This document shows positions 11,703 through 23,499 of a stretch of DNA of 64,000 nt, in pieces; position 1 is the first letter of the stretch, and each line of letters opens with the position of its first letter. Under the pieces are notes generated by a model. That model did no database searches and was not told the origin of the DNA. It saw only the letters and a program-made list of their open reading frames with translations. This DNA comes from Aphrophora alni (taxonomy: Eukaryota > Arthropoda > Insecta > Hemiptera > Aphrophoridae): the NCBI GenBank assembly GCA_963513935.1, contig OY740774.1, positions 94,108,861 through 94,172,860 on the forward strand, in the 5' to 3' direction. The position numbers and the translations under genes are program-made.

Positions 11703-13028
11703 TGTAATAATTTAAAAATTTAGCTGATGTTACTTTTAATGTTATTAATTTGTTAATTTGCTCGACTATAGGGCGCCAGGTTTGCTTTAGCATACCAATT
11801 TAGAAAAAGAAAAGAAATGAATTTAAATATTTAAAAGAAAGAAAAAATCTCTGGGGTCGCAAGTTCTTTTTACTGTGTACTTACAGTGGATTTTGGTTTT
11901 TTAATGAGAACACTTTGACTGAAATGTTACAAAGAAAACATTTATTAAAGACAAGTAAGTTTTTATACATTAGCATTTGTTATAGAGACATATATCATGA
12001 AAACAACTATAGCTATCATCTTAGTTGAATTACTTTTTATCTTCTCAGAGGGAGAACTGATCTTTTATTCTTTGAATTTAAAATTGACTCTAAGTTGCAA
12101 CTAAAATTGATTTTATGAATAAAAACAAATTGAAATTCCCTTAATAAGGTTAAATATGTCATCAGACATTTATTTCTTCTTTACATAAAAAGAAATTGCT
12201 ATCCTTTATATATCAAATTTATATAATAAAAATTAAGATATTAAACATTGTAAATTTCTATACAATAACAGAGTAAATATAATGTGTTATTTAACACTAG
12301 TTACCAGACCATAGTCATTGTACATAATTCAATGATGTTCCTGCAGCGTCCTAAAAATGCCGTCGTTGTGTCCGTGGCGAAGTTGTATTTGCATCTCACG
12401 AATGTTTATAAAAAGAAAATCTGTTTATACATTAGTCCATTCTACAATTTGTAACTGTTCATTTTCCGACCGCATTGCTATGACACACGCTAATTGTTTA
12501 TTGTCTATTCGCGTGAACGCGTCTAATTAATTTAACTGTTCAACCAGAGTTTTAACACACTCTCGCTCTTAATCGACCAACGATTGAATTCTTTACATTT
12601 TCTATTTTACTACATATCAAATTATTACATCGCACTATGTCCTTTCTTTCCTCAACTCTACAAAACACATCTTTTCCCTCCAAGCTCTGGACTTCAACCT
12701 TTTTAGAACACAACCTGTCACTCCTAACGCTGGACTAAGACTGCTGTTGCCATGAGGCAAATTCTTACTTCCGAAAGCGTTCTTTCCGGTTACTGTTCAC
12801 ACATTTTACCGCACTGCCGTAAAATACAAATAATTTACATTTTATAACAAACAAACTAAATTACATTAAAATTAAACATAATAATTCATACTGTTGTCTT
12901 GAAAATCCATTTTTCTTTTATTAATGACGTTACTAAATTTAAATTATTATTTGAATTTATTATCTCTTTGGCTTAACCGCGTCTTTTAAATGAGTCTATT
13001 TTAAAATCTGACTTTTCACATTGTCACA
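11703..13028 (-). repeat. LTR, copy 1 (3' LTR in element orientation)
   Basis: It is 1326 bp and matches 18927-20252 in length and over every stretch compared. On the plus strand it begins TGTAATAATTT and ends TTGTCACA. The neighbouring internal sequence (minus strand CCTTGTGGGGTTT) is a plausible polypurine tract. Confidence 0.93.
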
Positions 13029-16000
13029 AAACCCCACAAGGTTTGTATTTCAATACAGGTATTGGAATACAAAGCTTTTATATATATATATTTCAAATCG
13101 AAAAAAAATATTAATGGATGTTCAAGACATTTCATTTCAGAAGCTAAGGACCTCATGAAAGAAAATAAGTATCCCTAGTATACTTAATTTAAGAAAGATT
13201 CTCTTTTCTTATAAAAATTAAAAAATCTATTTGCTAAAATCCTATTTCATTATTTTAATTTGTTAGCGTTATATTAACTCATTGCAAAAAAAAAAAAATA
13301 TTATACGAATCAATTAGTGCTAAGTCTTATCTCTATTTATACAATAAAACCCATCATCAGTTTCCTTTCCAACCTTGTTGGCTGAAACTTTCCATCAACA
13401 TTTTTTTTGTTGACAGGATCCCGTCACTCAAAGCTTATCTCCCAGACATCTGTCTGTATATTTTCCTGCCATCTAGCATTTCCTTTCCCACACTTTATTT
13501 TTCTGCCAAGACGAAATTTCTACATCTTTTATAAAAATCTACACCCATCTTTCACTATCAATCTGAATCATTTTTCAACTAAACGCAATTAAATTTTTTA
13601 AAACTTCTCATTATTAATTAACATTTTTACGAAAATTATTTACTTATTACTCAACATTGCTTCAATTCACCTTAAAACTTTTCAATTATCATCTTATATT
13701 ATTATTTATTTTAGTTTAAATCCAATAACTATTTATTCTTACTTAAAATCTCAATTCTCCTGTATCTTGCTGGGATAACATGTTAACTACTGATTCTACA
13801 ATTACCAAAAACTCTTTTCTTCAACTAAAATTCAAAAATATAACATCATTATTATCAAAAAAATAAATTTACTTACAAAACTCATCTATTTATTTCAAAA
13901 TTACCTCTTTACAATTGTATTGTCTCTCAGTATCCTATCTTAAAATTATTTCCATCTTATCTTTCATATTTTAATAATTCAAGTTGCATTAATCCCCAAA
14001 CAAAATTCTTCATAATAAAAAAACTCCTTATTATTTACCTATATTATTTCATAAATAATCTCCTTATTTCAACGTAGCTTCCTTCAAAAATCATAATAAT
14101 CGCCGTATTTCGTAGACTTCCTCAAATCTCCCTTTATTCCATTAAAATCGTCGCATATTTCCTTTATTTCATTAAAATCGTCGCATATTTCCTTTATTTC
14201 ATTAAAATCGTCGCATATTTCCTTTATTTCATCGTAGTATTCAAAAAACCTCTTAAAAACTAAAAAATTACCATTAATGCAACCTAACTACCTTCTTTAT
14301 AAAAGTTTCTTAACAGAACAACTTCATTTTAAATACCACTTTACTCAACAATTCTGTAAAGTCATCATCTTCATATAAAACTCAAAAAATCTCTCATTTA
14401 AACTACTTCATATTAAAATCTTCTTAATCATCTATTACTTGTATATAAAAACTCAAAAAAAATAAAATTTACATTGTTTTCCCAGCTAACACCGTATTTC
14501 ATCAAAATCTTTAGACACCTTTATCAATAACTTCTCACAATCATCTATTGTTTTAAATTTAAACATTATTTATCAAAAATCGTTAATTATTTATTTCATT
14601 TATAAATTTCATCAAAACCTCTCTTATCATTGTTAATTTATTACTCTTTCCTTTAAAAAACAAAAACTTAACCTCCCTCATTCATTATTTAACATCAAAA
14701 AACTTAAAAAACTTAATTATTATCTGTCTTGGCAAAACTCACATAAATTCTCAAACTTTAATCAATTATTTTTTTTAATTTTCCACACCATAAATCACTT
14801 AAGACTAACAACTTTTATCTCATATTATCTAATAATCCTTAATATTTATCAATGTCAAACATACAACTTATCATTTTACAATTTAACATCTAATTACCTA
14901 TCCTAATCAGCTAATCAACATTTTTACAATTTTATAAAACTTTTCGTTTCATTCCAAATAAAACTCTCCTTTTGTCACGTCCGGTTTATTTCTAGGCTTT
15001 GTTTCTTAACAAACCCCCTCCTTTCACCATGTAAGCATTGTCCTATTGTCCCTTGACGACTTCCCTCAACATCTGTTTCTACTTGTTAGAATAGACTCAA
15101 AAAAAAAACTTTTCCTATATCTATGAAAGTTTATGACACTTACAAACATAAGTCATTGTTTATGTTTTTTGCCCAAAATTACATGTGACAGAACTTTAAA
15201 CAACTACGTTGGATTTTTTGATAAGTTTTCCAATTAACTCTAAATCACTACCTTCTAGAAATGATATCTTAGGCCCTGATCATATCACTTCTCGAACATA
15301 GCTACATCCTGCCTCGAAAGACAGTTCGCCTACCAAACTTTATATTTTACAATATAATCAAGAACTCTATGTTCTCTCTTAAACTTCTTCTACTAAATTT
15401 CTGTATTTCTCAACACAAAATAAGAACTCTTTGTTCTTTAAACTTCTCAAAATTGTCAAAGTTTTAACTATATTTCATTTACATAAGTCGTATGACAATT
15501 TTTTTGTTTTTATTTTTTGTATTTTGTTTTTTCTTATTTTATTTTTCAAAACTCGGCCGGACTTCATCATCGTAACAGCAATTGAATAATACTCCTCTGT
15601 ACTAATAATAAAGCCCTGTCGAACGTCGATTAATAAAACTCTCCACGTTCCATTTTTATTTTGTTTTTTATTTATTCCTTTTTTATTTGATTTTTTATGA
15701 ATTTTTTGTTTATTTTATGCATTTTTCTTCCTAACTTCTCCTACAAAGGTTCTTCTAACCGTCTACTTTATACCGTGCATACTTCTAATTGCTCTTTAGA
15801 CTCTTACATAAAGTAATATGTTGTGACGTTGAAATGTGCAATGGTTGAATGCAATATCCCTACTAAATTCAAGATAAAGCCCAAAACACATCCCTATTTC
15901 ACAACACACCCTCTATGCAGTCCCAGAATGCCTTATTCTTGCGAATAAAACATTCTATTATTACTACACAAACTCCTACCTCCTCCCAAAATGTTCATGT

Positions 16001-16963
16001 ACTCCTTAAATGCATCTACACGAAGAAAATTTTAAAATTCATAAAAAATTTCATTAAAATCGTTTCATCCGAAGTTGAAATAATGTTTATTTTTACCAAG
16101 TTTATTACTAGCATCGTCGATTTTCTGTTTATGTAATCCTTTCTAGATGTTATTATTCAAATTCAAAAAGAAAATTTTATTTTTTAAAATTTATTCTAAG
16201 TCCTTTACTTAGAAATTTTACCTTCAATACTATTAAAGTTATTTAAGTAATCTACTTTTGTTCTTGTTTACTTTATTTAAAGCCAATTATCCTTTATTTA
16301 AGTAAATTTTATTCGAAAACGCAAGTTAAATTAGAATTATACGTCAAAAGTTTTTTATTTTCCTAGACAGCATTTTGGTAACACCCTATATTTCGTCTCA
16401 ATGTCATGCATAGGACTGACTAAGGAATAAACAATCTCCCCTAGCTGTATGAAGCAATATATCTGTCTACTGATAAGAAGTGAACCTTTTAGCTCCAACT
16501 AGATTCTATTTCTCTCGTCATTATTGAATATTTTATTGAATCCACCTACTTAATATTGAATATTGTTTCTTCAACACTACTCTGAATCCTTGCTTCGAAC
16601 TAACTATCTTATCTATGTCACGTAAAATCAATATTTATCTTAGAGTAAACAACACTCGGTTATTTACTAACAATCTTGCATCTTTCACTTAGCAAATACC
16701 TAAACGTTTCTAAATATTATTTCTTCTTAATCATACTAGCTTGGCATATAATTATTTTCTATATTTCTGTCTTAGCTTACAAAATTTATCAGTACACACA
16801 AATTATTAGTATTCATAACTCTTAATTATTTATTTTCAAACTTAAACTTACTTATTAACAAAATCTTAACTACTTTTTATTAATTATTTTAAAAATCAAG
16901 TCCGTGTGTTTATAAAATGTCCTTACATTTATTTATTCATTCCAAATTTCAATTGATTACAAC
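13029..16963 (-). other. Long 3' non-ORF interior of LTR copy 1
   Basis: About 3.9 kb between the ORF stop and the LTR has no long frame. Much of it aligns with 50168-53559 of copy 2, so it is an old shared part of the element rather than random filler. Short conserved frames (15915-16136 and its copy-2 counterpart 51100-51375) run antisense and probably only reflect nucleotide similarity. Confidence 0.7.
14131..14230 (-). repeat. 30-bp tandem repeat, three units
   Basis: The units at 14131, 14161 and 14191 are 30 bp each, followed by a partial unit. On the minus strand each can be read as EIKEICDDFN. Copy 2 has two units at 52412-52471 in the same frame. Confidence 0.85.
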
Positions 16964-18778
16964 TCAATTATAAATTATATATTTTTTACGATGGTTCCCA
17001 AATTGGTGAAAGATTTTAAAATACATGATTTGATTTTTGTAAATATCTCTAGCGTTAAATACCTCTGTCCACATGGACAGTTTGTCTTGCCTAGTCATCA
17101 CAACAGACCCTTTCCTAACAAAAGATCTCCCTTTGTTATTGTCTCGGAGTGTTGACAAAATACCTTTCTCTTTCTCCCTCTCAGGCATACCATCACCCCT
17201 CCTTCTCTCAAACAACTCAGAATCTACTGACCTAATTTCAACATCCGTTAGTTTAGGAATTCTAACCCCACCATTCTTATACATCATCACAAAGCCTTCT
17301 TTTAATATTTCTTTTTTAAACTTGTATTCAAAGCTACTCTTTTCCCAAAAACTTTTAATTATCTGTTCTTGTATTCTAAAAACATTTCTAAATTCTAACA
17401 TCGTGTATTTTTCAAAATCTACAGTCTTATGGTAAACTCGTTTTTTAAGATAAACAGCTGATTCCTTTATTATTAGATTATTTACCTTTACTTTGTTTTT
17501 TGAATTAATTATACCTATTCCAACCCCACCAAACTTATTCACTTCAACATTACTTGTTATCTCTAGATTTACCTTGTTACCTAACCCATTATTCATTATT
17601 TTAGAAATTTCTTGAACACAATCATTCACACAATTGTCTTCAAATATTATTAAATCATCTGACATCTCTTTTGTTTCATTAAAACTGTTAATTTCTACTT
17701 CAGCTACTGCTTGATCTAAATTGTTATCCAAATTATTAACATTTTCTATCAAAACACCTTCTACATTATTTATCCATTCAAATTCTACTTTTTTCTCACA
17801 ATAGCTTACTTCAATTTCTACTTTATTATTAGTTTCCATTACATTACTTTCCATTTTAAGATTCTGTTCTAATTTTACATAATCTGATTTTATTTCAACC
17901 CTAATTTCTTCACATTTTTTACACATTGCTTCTTTTAAGTTTAAATTATCTTGTCTTAGCTCTAATTTACTCAGTTTCAAGTCATTATCTATTTTATCCA
18001 GTTTAACATTATTTTGTTCAAGTTTAATATTAAAATTCTCTAGTTTTTCATTAATTTCTAGCTTATTCTGATCAAATTTATTACTTATTTCTTTTAATTC
18101 CAAATTGTTTTGATCAAACCTATTATTTATACATTCAAACTTCTTATCATTATCTCGTCTAAATTCTAGATTATTCTGTTCAATTTTATTATTTGTTTCT
18201 AAGCTATTTTGTTTAATGTCATTACTTATACATTCAAATTTTTTATCATTGTCTTTCCTAAATTCTAAGTTATCTTTTTTCATTTCAATTAGCATTTCTA
18301 TCATTAACGCCTCATTTTGAGATTTTTTACTCTCATCTAACCTATTTGGTTCCATTATCCTAACCTGCTCAATTACACTAACCTGTTCCATTACTCTAAC
18401 CTCTTCAGCTCTTAATTCCCTATCTGAATTTTCTTCTACAATTTCTACTCCTGGTGTTTCTACTAATTTTTTATTCATATTTTCACATCGCTGTTTACTA
18501 TTTAGAATCCTATCACTATCAAACCCATTAAAATCCGAACCTGAACTACTATTCGCGTTCACACTTGAACGTCTACTATTACTATTACTACTTATTTCTT
18601 GATCTAAAAAATTTTGTGCAAATTGTTCATCTGTTTGCTCATTACTTTGCGACTCCTTCTGTAAATTATCAAAAATATCCCCCATAAATTCCAATGGCTC
18701 TATATTATTTAAAGAATTTTGATTTCCTAACCCTACCTGTTCATCATTATTATTAACATTTACAATTTCTGTCTCCAT
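16964..18778 (-). CDS. 604-aa coiled-coil protein of LTR copy 1 (possible Gag)
   Basis: Not recognised as a known family. The start at 18778 is the first ATG after the leader and matches the start of the copy-2 ORF. Residues 1-150 are acidic and Asn/Ser-rich. About 150-320 is charged and heptad-like with repeats such as DNDKKFECINN and LEQNNVKLDKIDNDLK, predicting a long coiled coil. The last ~100 residues are basic and best conserved, including RRRGD, RDNNKGRSFVRKGSV and MWTEVFNARDIYKN. No CCHC knuckle, protease or RT motif is visible. Its place straight after the leader is that of Gag. Its partner at 48347-50167 differs by many substitutions and in-frame length changes, yet both frames are intact. 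Confidence 0.85.
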   Translation of the reverse strand: METEIVNVNNNDEQVGLGNQNSLNNIEPLEFMGDIFDNLQKESQSNEQTDEQFAQNFLDQEISSNSNSRRSSVNANSSSGSDFNGFDSDRILNSKQRCENMNKKLVETPGVEIVEENSDRELRAEEVRVMEQVSVIEQVRIMEPNRLDESKKSQNEALMIEMLIEMKKDNLEFRKDNDKKFECISNDIKQNSLETNNKIEQNNLEFRRDNDKKFECINNRFDQNNLELKEISNKFDQNKLEINEKLENFNIKLEQNNVKLDKIDNDLKLSKLELRQDNLNLKEAMCKKCEEIRVEIKSDYVKLEQNLKMESNVMETNNKVEIEVSYCEKKVEFEWINNVEGVLIENVNNLDNNLDQAVAEVEINSFNETKEMSDDLIIFEDNCVNDCVQEISKIMNNGLGNKVNLEITSNVEVNKFGGVGIGIINSKNKVKVNNLIIKESAVYLKKRVYHKTVDFEKYTMLEFRNVFRIQEQIIKSFWEKSSFEYKFKKEILKEGFVMMYKNGGVRIPKLTDVEIRSVDSELFERRRGDGMPEREKEKGILSTLRDNNKGRSFVRKGSVVMTRQDKLSMWTEVFNARDIYKNQIMYFKIFHQFGNHRKKYIIYN

Positions 18779-18926
18779 TTTTACCTTACTATATTTAACA
18801 CAAAAAAAATTTTCTAAAAAGAATCTTTCTTATTTTATTTAGAGAGTCCTTACCTTGATTTTAAGAGTTCTCATTACCAAAATCACTGTACTTTCGACTA
18901 AAAAAGCCCACAGTTGCGGCGACATT
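18779..18926 (-). promoter_or_regulatory. Leader and candidate primer-binding site of LTR copy 1
   Basis: Just after the LTR the minus strand reads AATGTCGCCGCAACTGTGGG, conserved exactly in copy 2. A tRNA primer site would normally begin TGG; here it is TGTCGCC, one base off. Further on, CAAGGTAAGGACTC is a good splice-donor match and is also kept in copy 2. Confidence 0.5.
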
Positions 18927-20252
18927 TGTAATAATTTAAAAATTTAGCTGATGTTACTTTTAATGTTATTAATTTGTTAATTTGCTCGACTATAGGGCGC
19001 CAGGTTTGCTTTAGCATACCAATTTAGAAAAAGAAAAGAAATGAATTTAAATATTTAAAAGAAAGAAAAAATCTCTGGGGTCGCAAGTTCTTTTTACTGT
19101 GTACTTACAGTGGATTTTGGTTTTTTAATGAGAACACTTTGACTGAAATGTTACAAAGAAAACATTTATTAAAGACAAGTAAGTTTTTATACATTAGCAT
19201 TTGTTATAGAGACATATATCATGAAAACAACTATAGCTATCATCTTAGTTGAATTACTTTTTATCTTCTCAGAGGGAGAACTGATCTTTTATTCTTTGAA
19301 TTTAAAATTGACTCTAAGTTGCAACTAAAATTGATTTTATGAATAAAAACAAATTGAAATTCCCTTAATAAGGTTAAATATGTCATCAGACATTTATTTC
19401 TTCTTTACATAAAAAGAAATTGCTATCCTTTATATATCAAATTTATATAATAAAAATTAAGATATTAAACATTGTAAATTTCTATACAATAACAGAGTAA
19501 ATATAATGTGTTATTTAACACTAGTTACCAGACCATAGTCATTGTACATAATTCAATGATGTTCCTGCAGCGTCCTAAAAATGCCGTCGTTGTGTCCGTG
19601 GCGAAGTTGTATTTGCATCTCACGAATGTTTATAAAAAGAAAATCTGTTTATACATTAGTCCATTCTACAATTTGTAACTGTTCATTTTCCGACCGCATT
19701 GCTATGACACACGCTAATTGTTTATTGTCTATTCGCGTGAACGCGTCTAATTAATTTAACTGTTCAACCAGAGTTTTAACACACTCTCGCTCTTAATCGA
19801 CCAACGATTGAATTCTTTACATTTTCTATTTTACTACATATCAAATTATTACATCGCACTATGTCCTTTCTTTCCTCAACTCTACAAAACACATCTTTTC
19901 CCTCCAAGCTCTGGACTTCAACCTTTTTAGAACACAACCTGTCACTCCTAACGCTGGACTAAGACTGCTGTTGCCATGAGGCAAATTCTTACTTCCGAAA
20001 GCGTTCTTTCCGGTTACTGTTCACACATTTTACCGCACTGCCGTAAAATACAAATAATTTACATTTTATAACAAACAAACTAAATTACATTAAAATTAAA
20101 CATAATAATTCATACTGTTGTCTTGAAAATCCATTTTTCTTTTATTAATGACGTTACTAAATTTAAATTATTATTTGAATTTATTATCTCTTTGGCTTAA
20201 CCGCGTCTTTTAAATGAGTCTATTTTAAAATCTGACTTTTCACATTGTCACA
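18927..20252 (-). repeat. LTR, copy 1 (5' LTR in element orientation)
   Basis: This is the direct-repeat partner of 11703-13028, with the same 1326-bp length and TG..CA ends. It is followed by AACT, the target duplication, after which the interrupted hAT coding sequence resumes. Confidence 0.93.
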
Positions 20253-21527
20253 AACTCGACTGGAATATACTTAGCAGCACAACTACTGATGGCGCTCCTG
20301 CCATGGCTGGCAAACATTCGGGCGTTGTAACTAAATTAAAACAGAAAACATCAGGGAATTTGTGGAATTTCACTGAATAATTCATCAGGAATCATTGGCA
20401 TCCAAACATTTAAAAATGGACCATGTCATGCAACCTATAATTAAAATAGTAATTTTTATAAAGAGCAGAGGACTAAATCACCGACAGTTCAGGCAGTTTT
20501 TTACAAGATTTGGACGAAAACTTTTCTGATGTCCCTTATTTCACCGAAGTTCGTTGGCTCAGTCGAGGAGTAGTTTTAGAAAGATTTTTTTGCATTACGT
20601 GACCTTTTCATCTTTCAAGCTTTCATGTTAGAAAAAGGCAACCCAATTTATTATGACAATGACTGGTGGGTTGATTGTGCCTTTTTGGTAGATATGAATA
20701 AACACTTGACTGATCTGAATGTAAAATTACAGGGTAAAAATCTGATTGTCACTCAAAAATGTATTCATGTATTCAAGCCTTTGAAACAAAGTTGAGGCTG
20801 TGGGAAAATCAGGTAAAACATTAGATCATTTCCCTCATTTAAAATCATTTGGTACAGTGAACAAAAAAAAAATTGGACCAATATTCTCAACTTCTGCAAA
20901 ATCTGATCACGGAATTCAACAATCGTTTTGAAGACTTCCACAAAATGAATGAAATGGAATTCCCAATTTTCAACAATCCATTTGATTTTGAAGCTTCACA
21001 GGCACCAGTTCATTTGCAAATGGAGTTGATAGATCTTCAATCGGACAGTATTTTGAAAGAAAAATTTAAAGAAGTTAACGCTTTTACATCTTATACACAA
21101 TATTTCAAGAGTTTGGAAAACTACCCGGAATTAAAAAAAGCATGCAGCACGCATTCTGTGCATGTTTGGTAGCACCTATTTATGTGAGCAGATGTTTTAC
21201 GTCATGAAAATAAATAAGAACAAACACCCCACAAGACTTACGAATGAACATCTCCAATCAATAAAATAATTACAATGAATATGATACCTGACATCAATGA
21301 GCTTCTCAAAAACAAGAGAAGTCAGGTATCTGGATCCTCGAGCTCAAAATAATTACCCTCTTTTATTAGTTTGATATGATTTTTAACAACCGTATATTAT
21401 ACTATAAAATAAATAAATAAAATGTTATAATAATTCAGTAAATTTATTTTATTTTTTTGAATCTGGCCTGCCTACACATTCTAAATTTAATATATGGCCC
21501 TCTGTAAAATTAAGTTTGACACCTCTG
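20253..21527 (+). pseudogene. hAT transposase, 3' fragment
   Basis: It continues the fragment at 11400-11702. It reads DWNILSSTTDGAPAMAGKHS, then HLTDLNVKLQGKNLIVTQK around 20710. An open frame at 20873-21172 (LITEFNNRFEDFHKMNEMEF, then LENYPELKKA) is followed by the dimerisation-type tail CEQMFYVMKINKNKHPTRLT in another frame. Several frameshifts show decay. The right end ACACCTCTG at 21527 fits a hAT terminus (CAGAGGTGTCAAACTT on the other strand). Confidence 0.82.
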
Positions 21528-22385
21528 TCATAGTTTATATATTTTTTAAAATTTTCTGACCTGCTTAAGTGTTACTTTTTATTTTTCAAAAAGCGCTTAA
21601 TTTGGTTCAATTTTATTCGGCGCCACAGATTAAGACAAAATATATCTTGAGTCAGAGCACTTTTGGACAAAACTAAAAGGTGAGGTAAACAAACATTAAA
21701 ATGCCAAATAAAAGGTAAATTGAAAACAATATATATTTTATGAAATGGATAAATCTGTTTAACAGACAAAAGTTAGCCTAAGTAATAGTTAAATTAGTAG
21801 AAAGTTTCTTTTAAAATAAAACAGTTTGCTGCACGAGATGTTTCTGGAATGATGAGTCATGAGGGGAAAATCCTTCAAGCTTTTTTAAAATGCTTTTGTC
21901 CTGTTGTGTCCTGGTTTCCCCTAATAATAATGCAAAGCAACTAACTAGGCCTAATTAATAAACCATTAACAAAAAAGTTATAAAAAAAAAAAAGAAAAAG
22001 AATCTGACTCACAACCCACAAGATAAACAAACTAGGTCATTATATTTGGTAGCTCAAACGAAATAAATATTAAACGAAGCATATTCGGACTGAACTGATT
22101 ACAGCCCAAAGTTCCCTCGAAATCTGCAATCCTTCCCACCACTCACTACCTGCAAACTACCTACTGTGATGTGTTCAAGTAGGCCACAGCCCAGTCAATA
22201 CTGATTACAGTATTATGTTCTGACTATAACACATCAAATTCTACAATTTTCTATGTAATTTAATTTTAATATCAAATGAAAATGTTCAAATTTTAATAAA
22301 TTCGGAAAATAAAATTTTAATATTTTAATTAATTAGGGATGGCTGCAGCCCTTATGAACGAGCCACCACTGATGTATTGTGAATA
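21528..22385. other. No gene seen
   Basis: AT-rich intergenic sequence with no supported repeat or ORF. The 65-codon minus-strand frame at 21572-21769 has no recognisable feature. Confidence 0.5.
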
Positions 22386-22389
22386 AATG

Positions 22390-23185
22390 TTTCTTTTTAG
22401 AAATTTGATTGATTGATTTTTATTGCCTCTTATCAACAAACATATAAATAAGTTTTACAAATGAAATTAGGCTAAACATTTTTTAAACTAAAACAAAGAA
22501 TAACCTTCTCCAAATAGACAAGAAACAATAAAAGAAACCCCGTGGTAATAAAACCTGCTGGGGTTTTTTAAATAAAGTTGAGGTCTGCAGCCGACCGAGT
22601 TCCCAATGAATATACATATTTTTTTACATTAAAATCTACAATCAAAAATATGACTTCTAGTCTTTTTATAAACAATGCATATTTATTTATAACTGAACTT
22701 AATAACTTACAAATTAATAAATATATCCCTGTATGTTATCTTGGATAAACACTATACACAAGCACTCCGCATACACACTTGCAAGGATACAACACCCGAA
22801 TATAACACCAAAAAGTAAGGTGTATTTTTAAGATAGTACTCTAAAATATGATTGTACATCTTCATGCTCGAGCAAAAAATTACGCAGCAAACCAGAGAAC
22901 TTATGTCTGTTCGAACATGATTTAATACTATCTGGCATACAATTGAATATGCATAAGATTTCATATAAATTGTAAAATTTGGTTTAGGTACAAAACATTT
23001 GACCTATTCCGCAATGTCAAAGATCTTGGCCCTAAAGTGCCATCACTATTCCCGCTTCTATCAAAAAAGGTTCTCAATACTTTATAGATAAAAAGGTTTT
23101 TAGGAGGTAATATATTAAGTTTTTTGAAAAGAAATAACAAGTACGGAACCGGTAACAAATTTGACAATTTGATAAGCATGTTTTT
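22390..23185 (-). pseudogene. Non-LTR retrotransposon (LINE) 3' end
   Basis: The minus strand from 23179 reads LLPVPYLLFLFKKL, then KNLFIYKVLRTFFDRSGN and SLTLRNRSNVLYLNQI. After a frameshift it continues ILCIFNCMPDSIK and HKFSGLLRNFLLE. This order (fKVLrffFxRSG, then lpxxIK, then Fxxxlkxfll) is typical of the segment after the RT in jockey/CR1-like ORF2. The sequence down to 22390 looks like its 3' UTR. The 5' part is missing. Confidence 0.65.
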
Positions 23186-23197
23186 GGTTCAAAGTCA

Positions 23198-23492
23198 CAA
23201 TTTAAATAAAATATTTAATTACCTTAGGTCCGTCTTGTGACTTCGTTCGTCTTGTGACATGACAGAGCACACAATGTCAGACAAGCTCATATAATGTATT
23301 TTTATTGTTTTTATTTTTGAGTCAGTGTATGTTCTTGTTTATATGTGTTTTTTAATATAAGCAATGACGAGTTCTTCAAAGTGAACAAAGTAATTTTCTG
23401 ATGATGGGGTTACGGCCTCGAAACATGTAAGAAGCAATCAACAACGAAGTCACAAGACGAACCTAAGGTAATTAAATATTTTATTTAAATTT
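23198..23492. mobile_element. Penelope-type terminal repeat with inverted ~49-bp arms
   Basis: The left arm 23198-23246 (from CAATTTAAATAAAATATTTAA, through CCTTAGGT) is the inverse of 23443-23491 (AACGAAGTCACAAGACGA, then ACCTAAGG). Between them lies a hammerhead-like motif. Inverted or partial terminal repeats carrying hammerheads are typical of Penelope-like elements. No RT is nearby, so this is a solo terminal structure. Confidence 0.6.
23394..23433 (+). ncRNA. Hammerhead-ribozyme-like motif
   Basis: The core box CTGATGA is exact at 23398-23404 and GAAA lies at 23420-23423. Stem III is the self-complementary ACATGT (23423-23428), with A23429 at the cleavage position. Stem II is short (GGG with CCT, one G-U). 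Stem I would be TTTT with AGAA, also weak. The layout matches minimal Penelope hammerheads. Activity is uncertain because stems I and II are poor and the usual G-C closing pair of stem II is missing. Confidence 0.5.
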
Positions 23493-23499
23493 GACAAAA

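Larger units (their letters stand above)
11703..20252 (-). mobile_element. Pol-less LTR retroelement, copy 1 (LARD-like)
   Basis: This is an 8550-bp element. The 1326-bp direct LTRs start TG and end CA, and a 4-bp target duplication AACT lies at 11699-11702 and 20253-20256. On the minus strand the order is LTR, leader, 604-aa ORF, ~3.9 kb without a long ORF, purine-rich tract, LTR. No reverse transcriptase, protease, RNase H or integrase motif was found in any frame, so it must be mobilised in trans. The LTRs appear identical over the stretches compared, which suggests a recent insertion. A related copy lies at 46586-55175 in the opposite orientation. Confidence 0.92.

Noticed and set aside
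17073..17435. 120-codon frame on the plus strand
   Set aside because: Antisense shadow of the LTR-element ORF; a matching shadow lies at 49744-50058 in copy 2.
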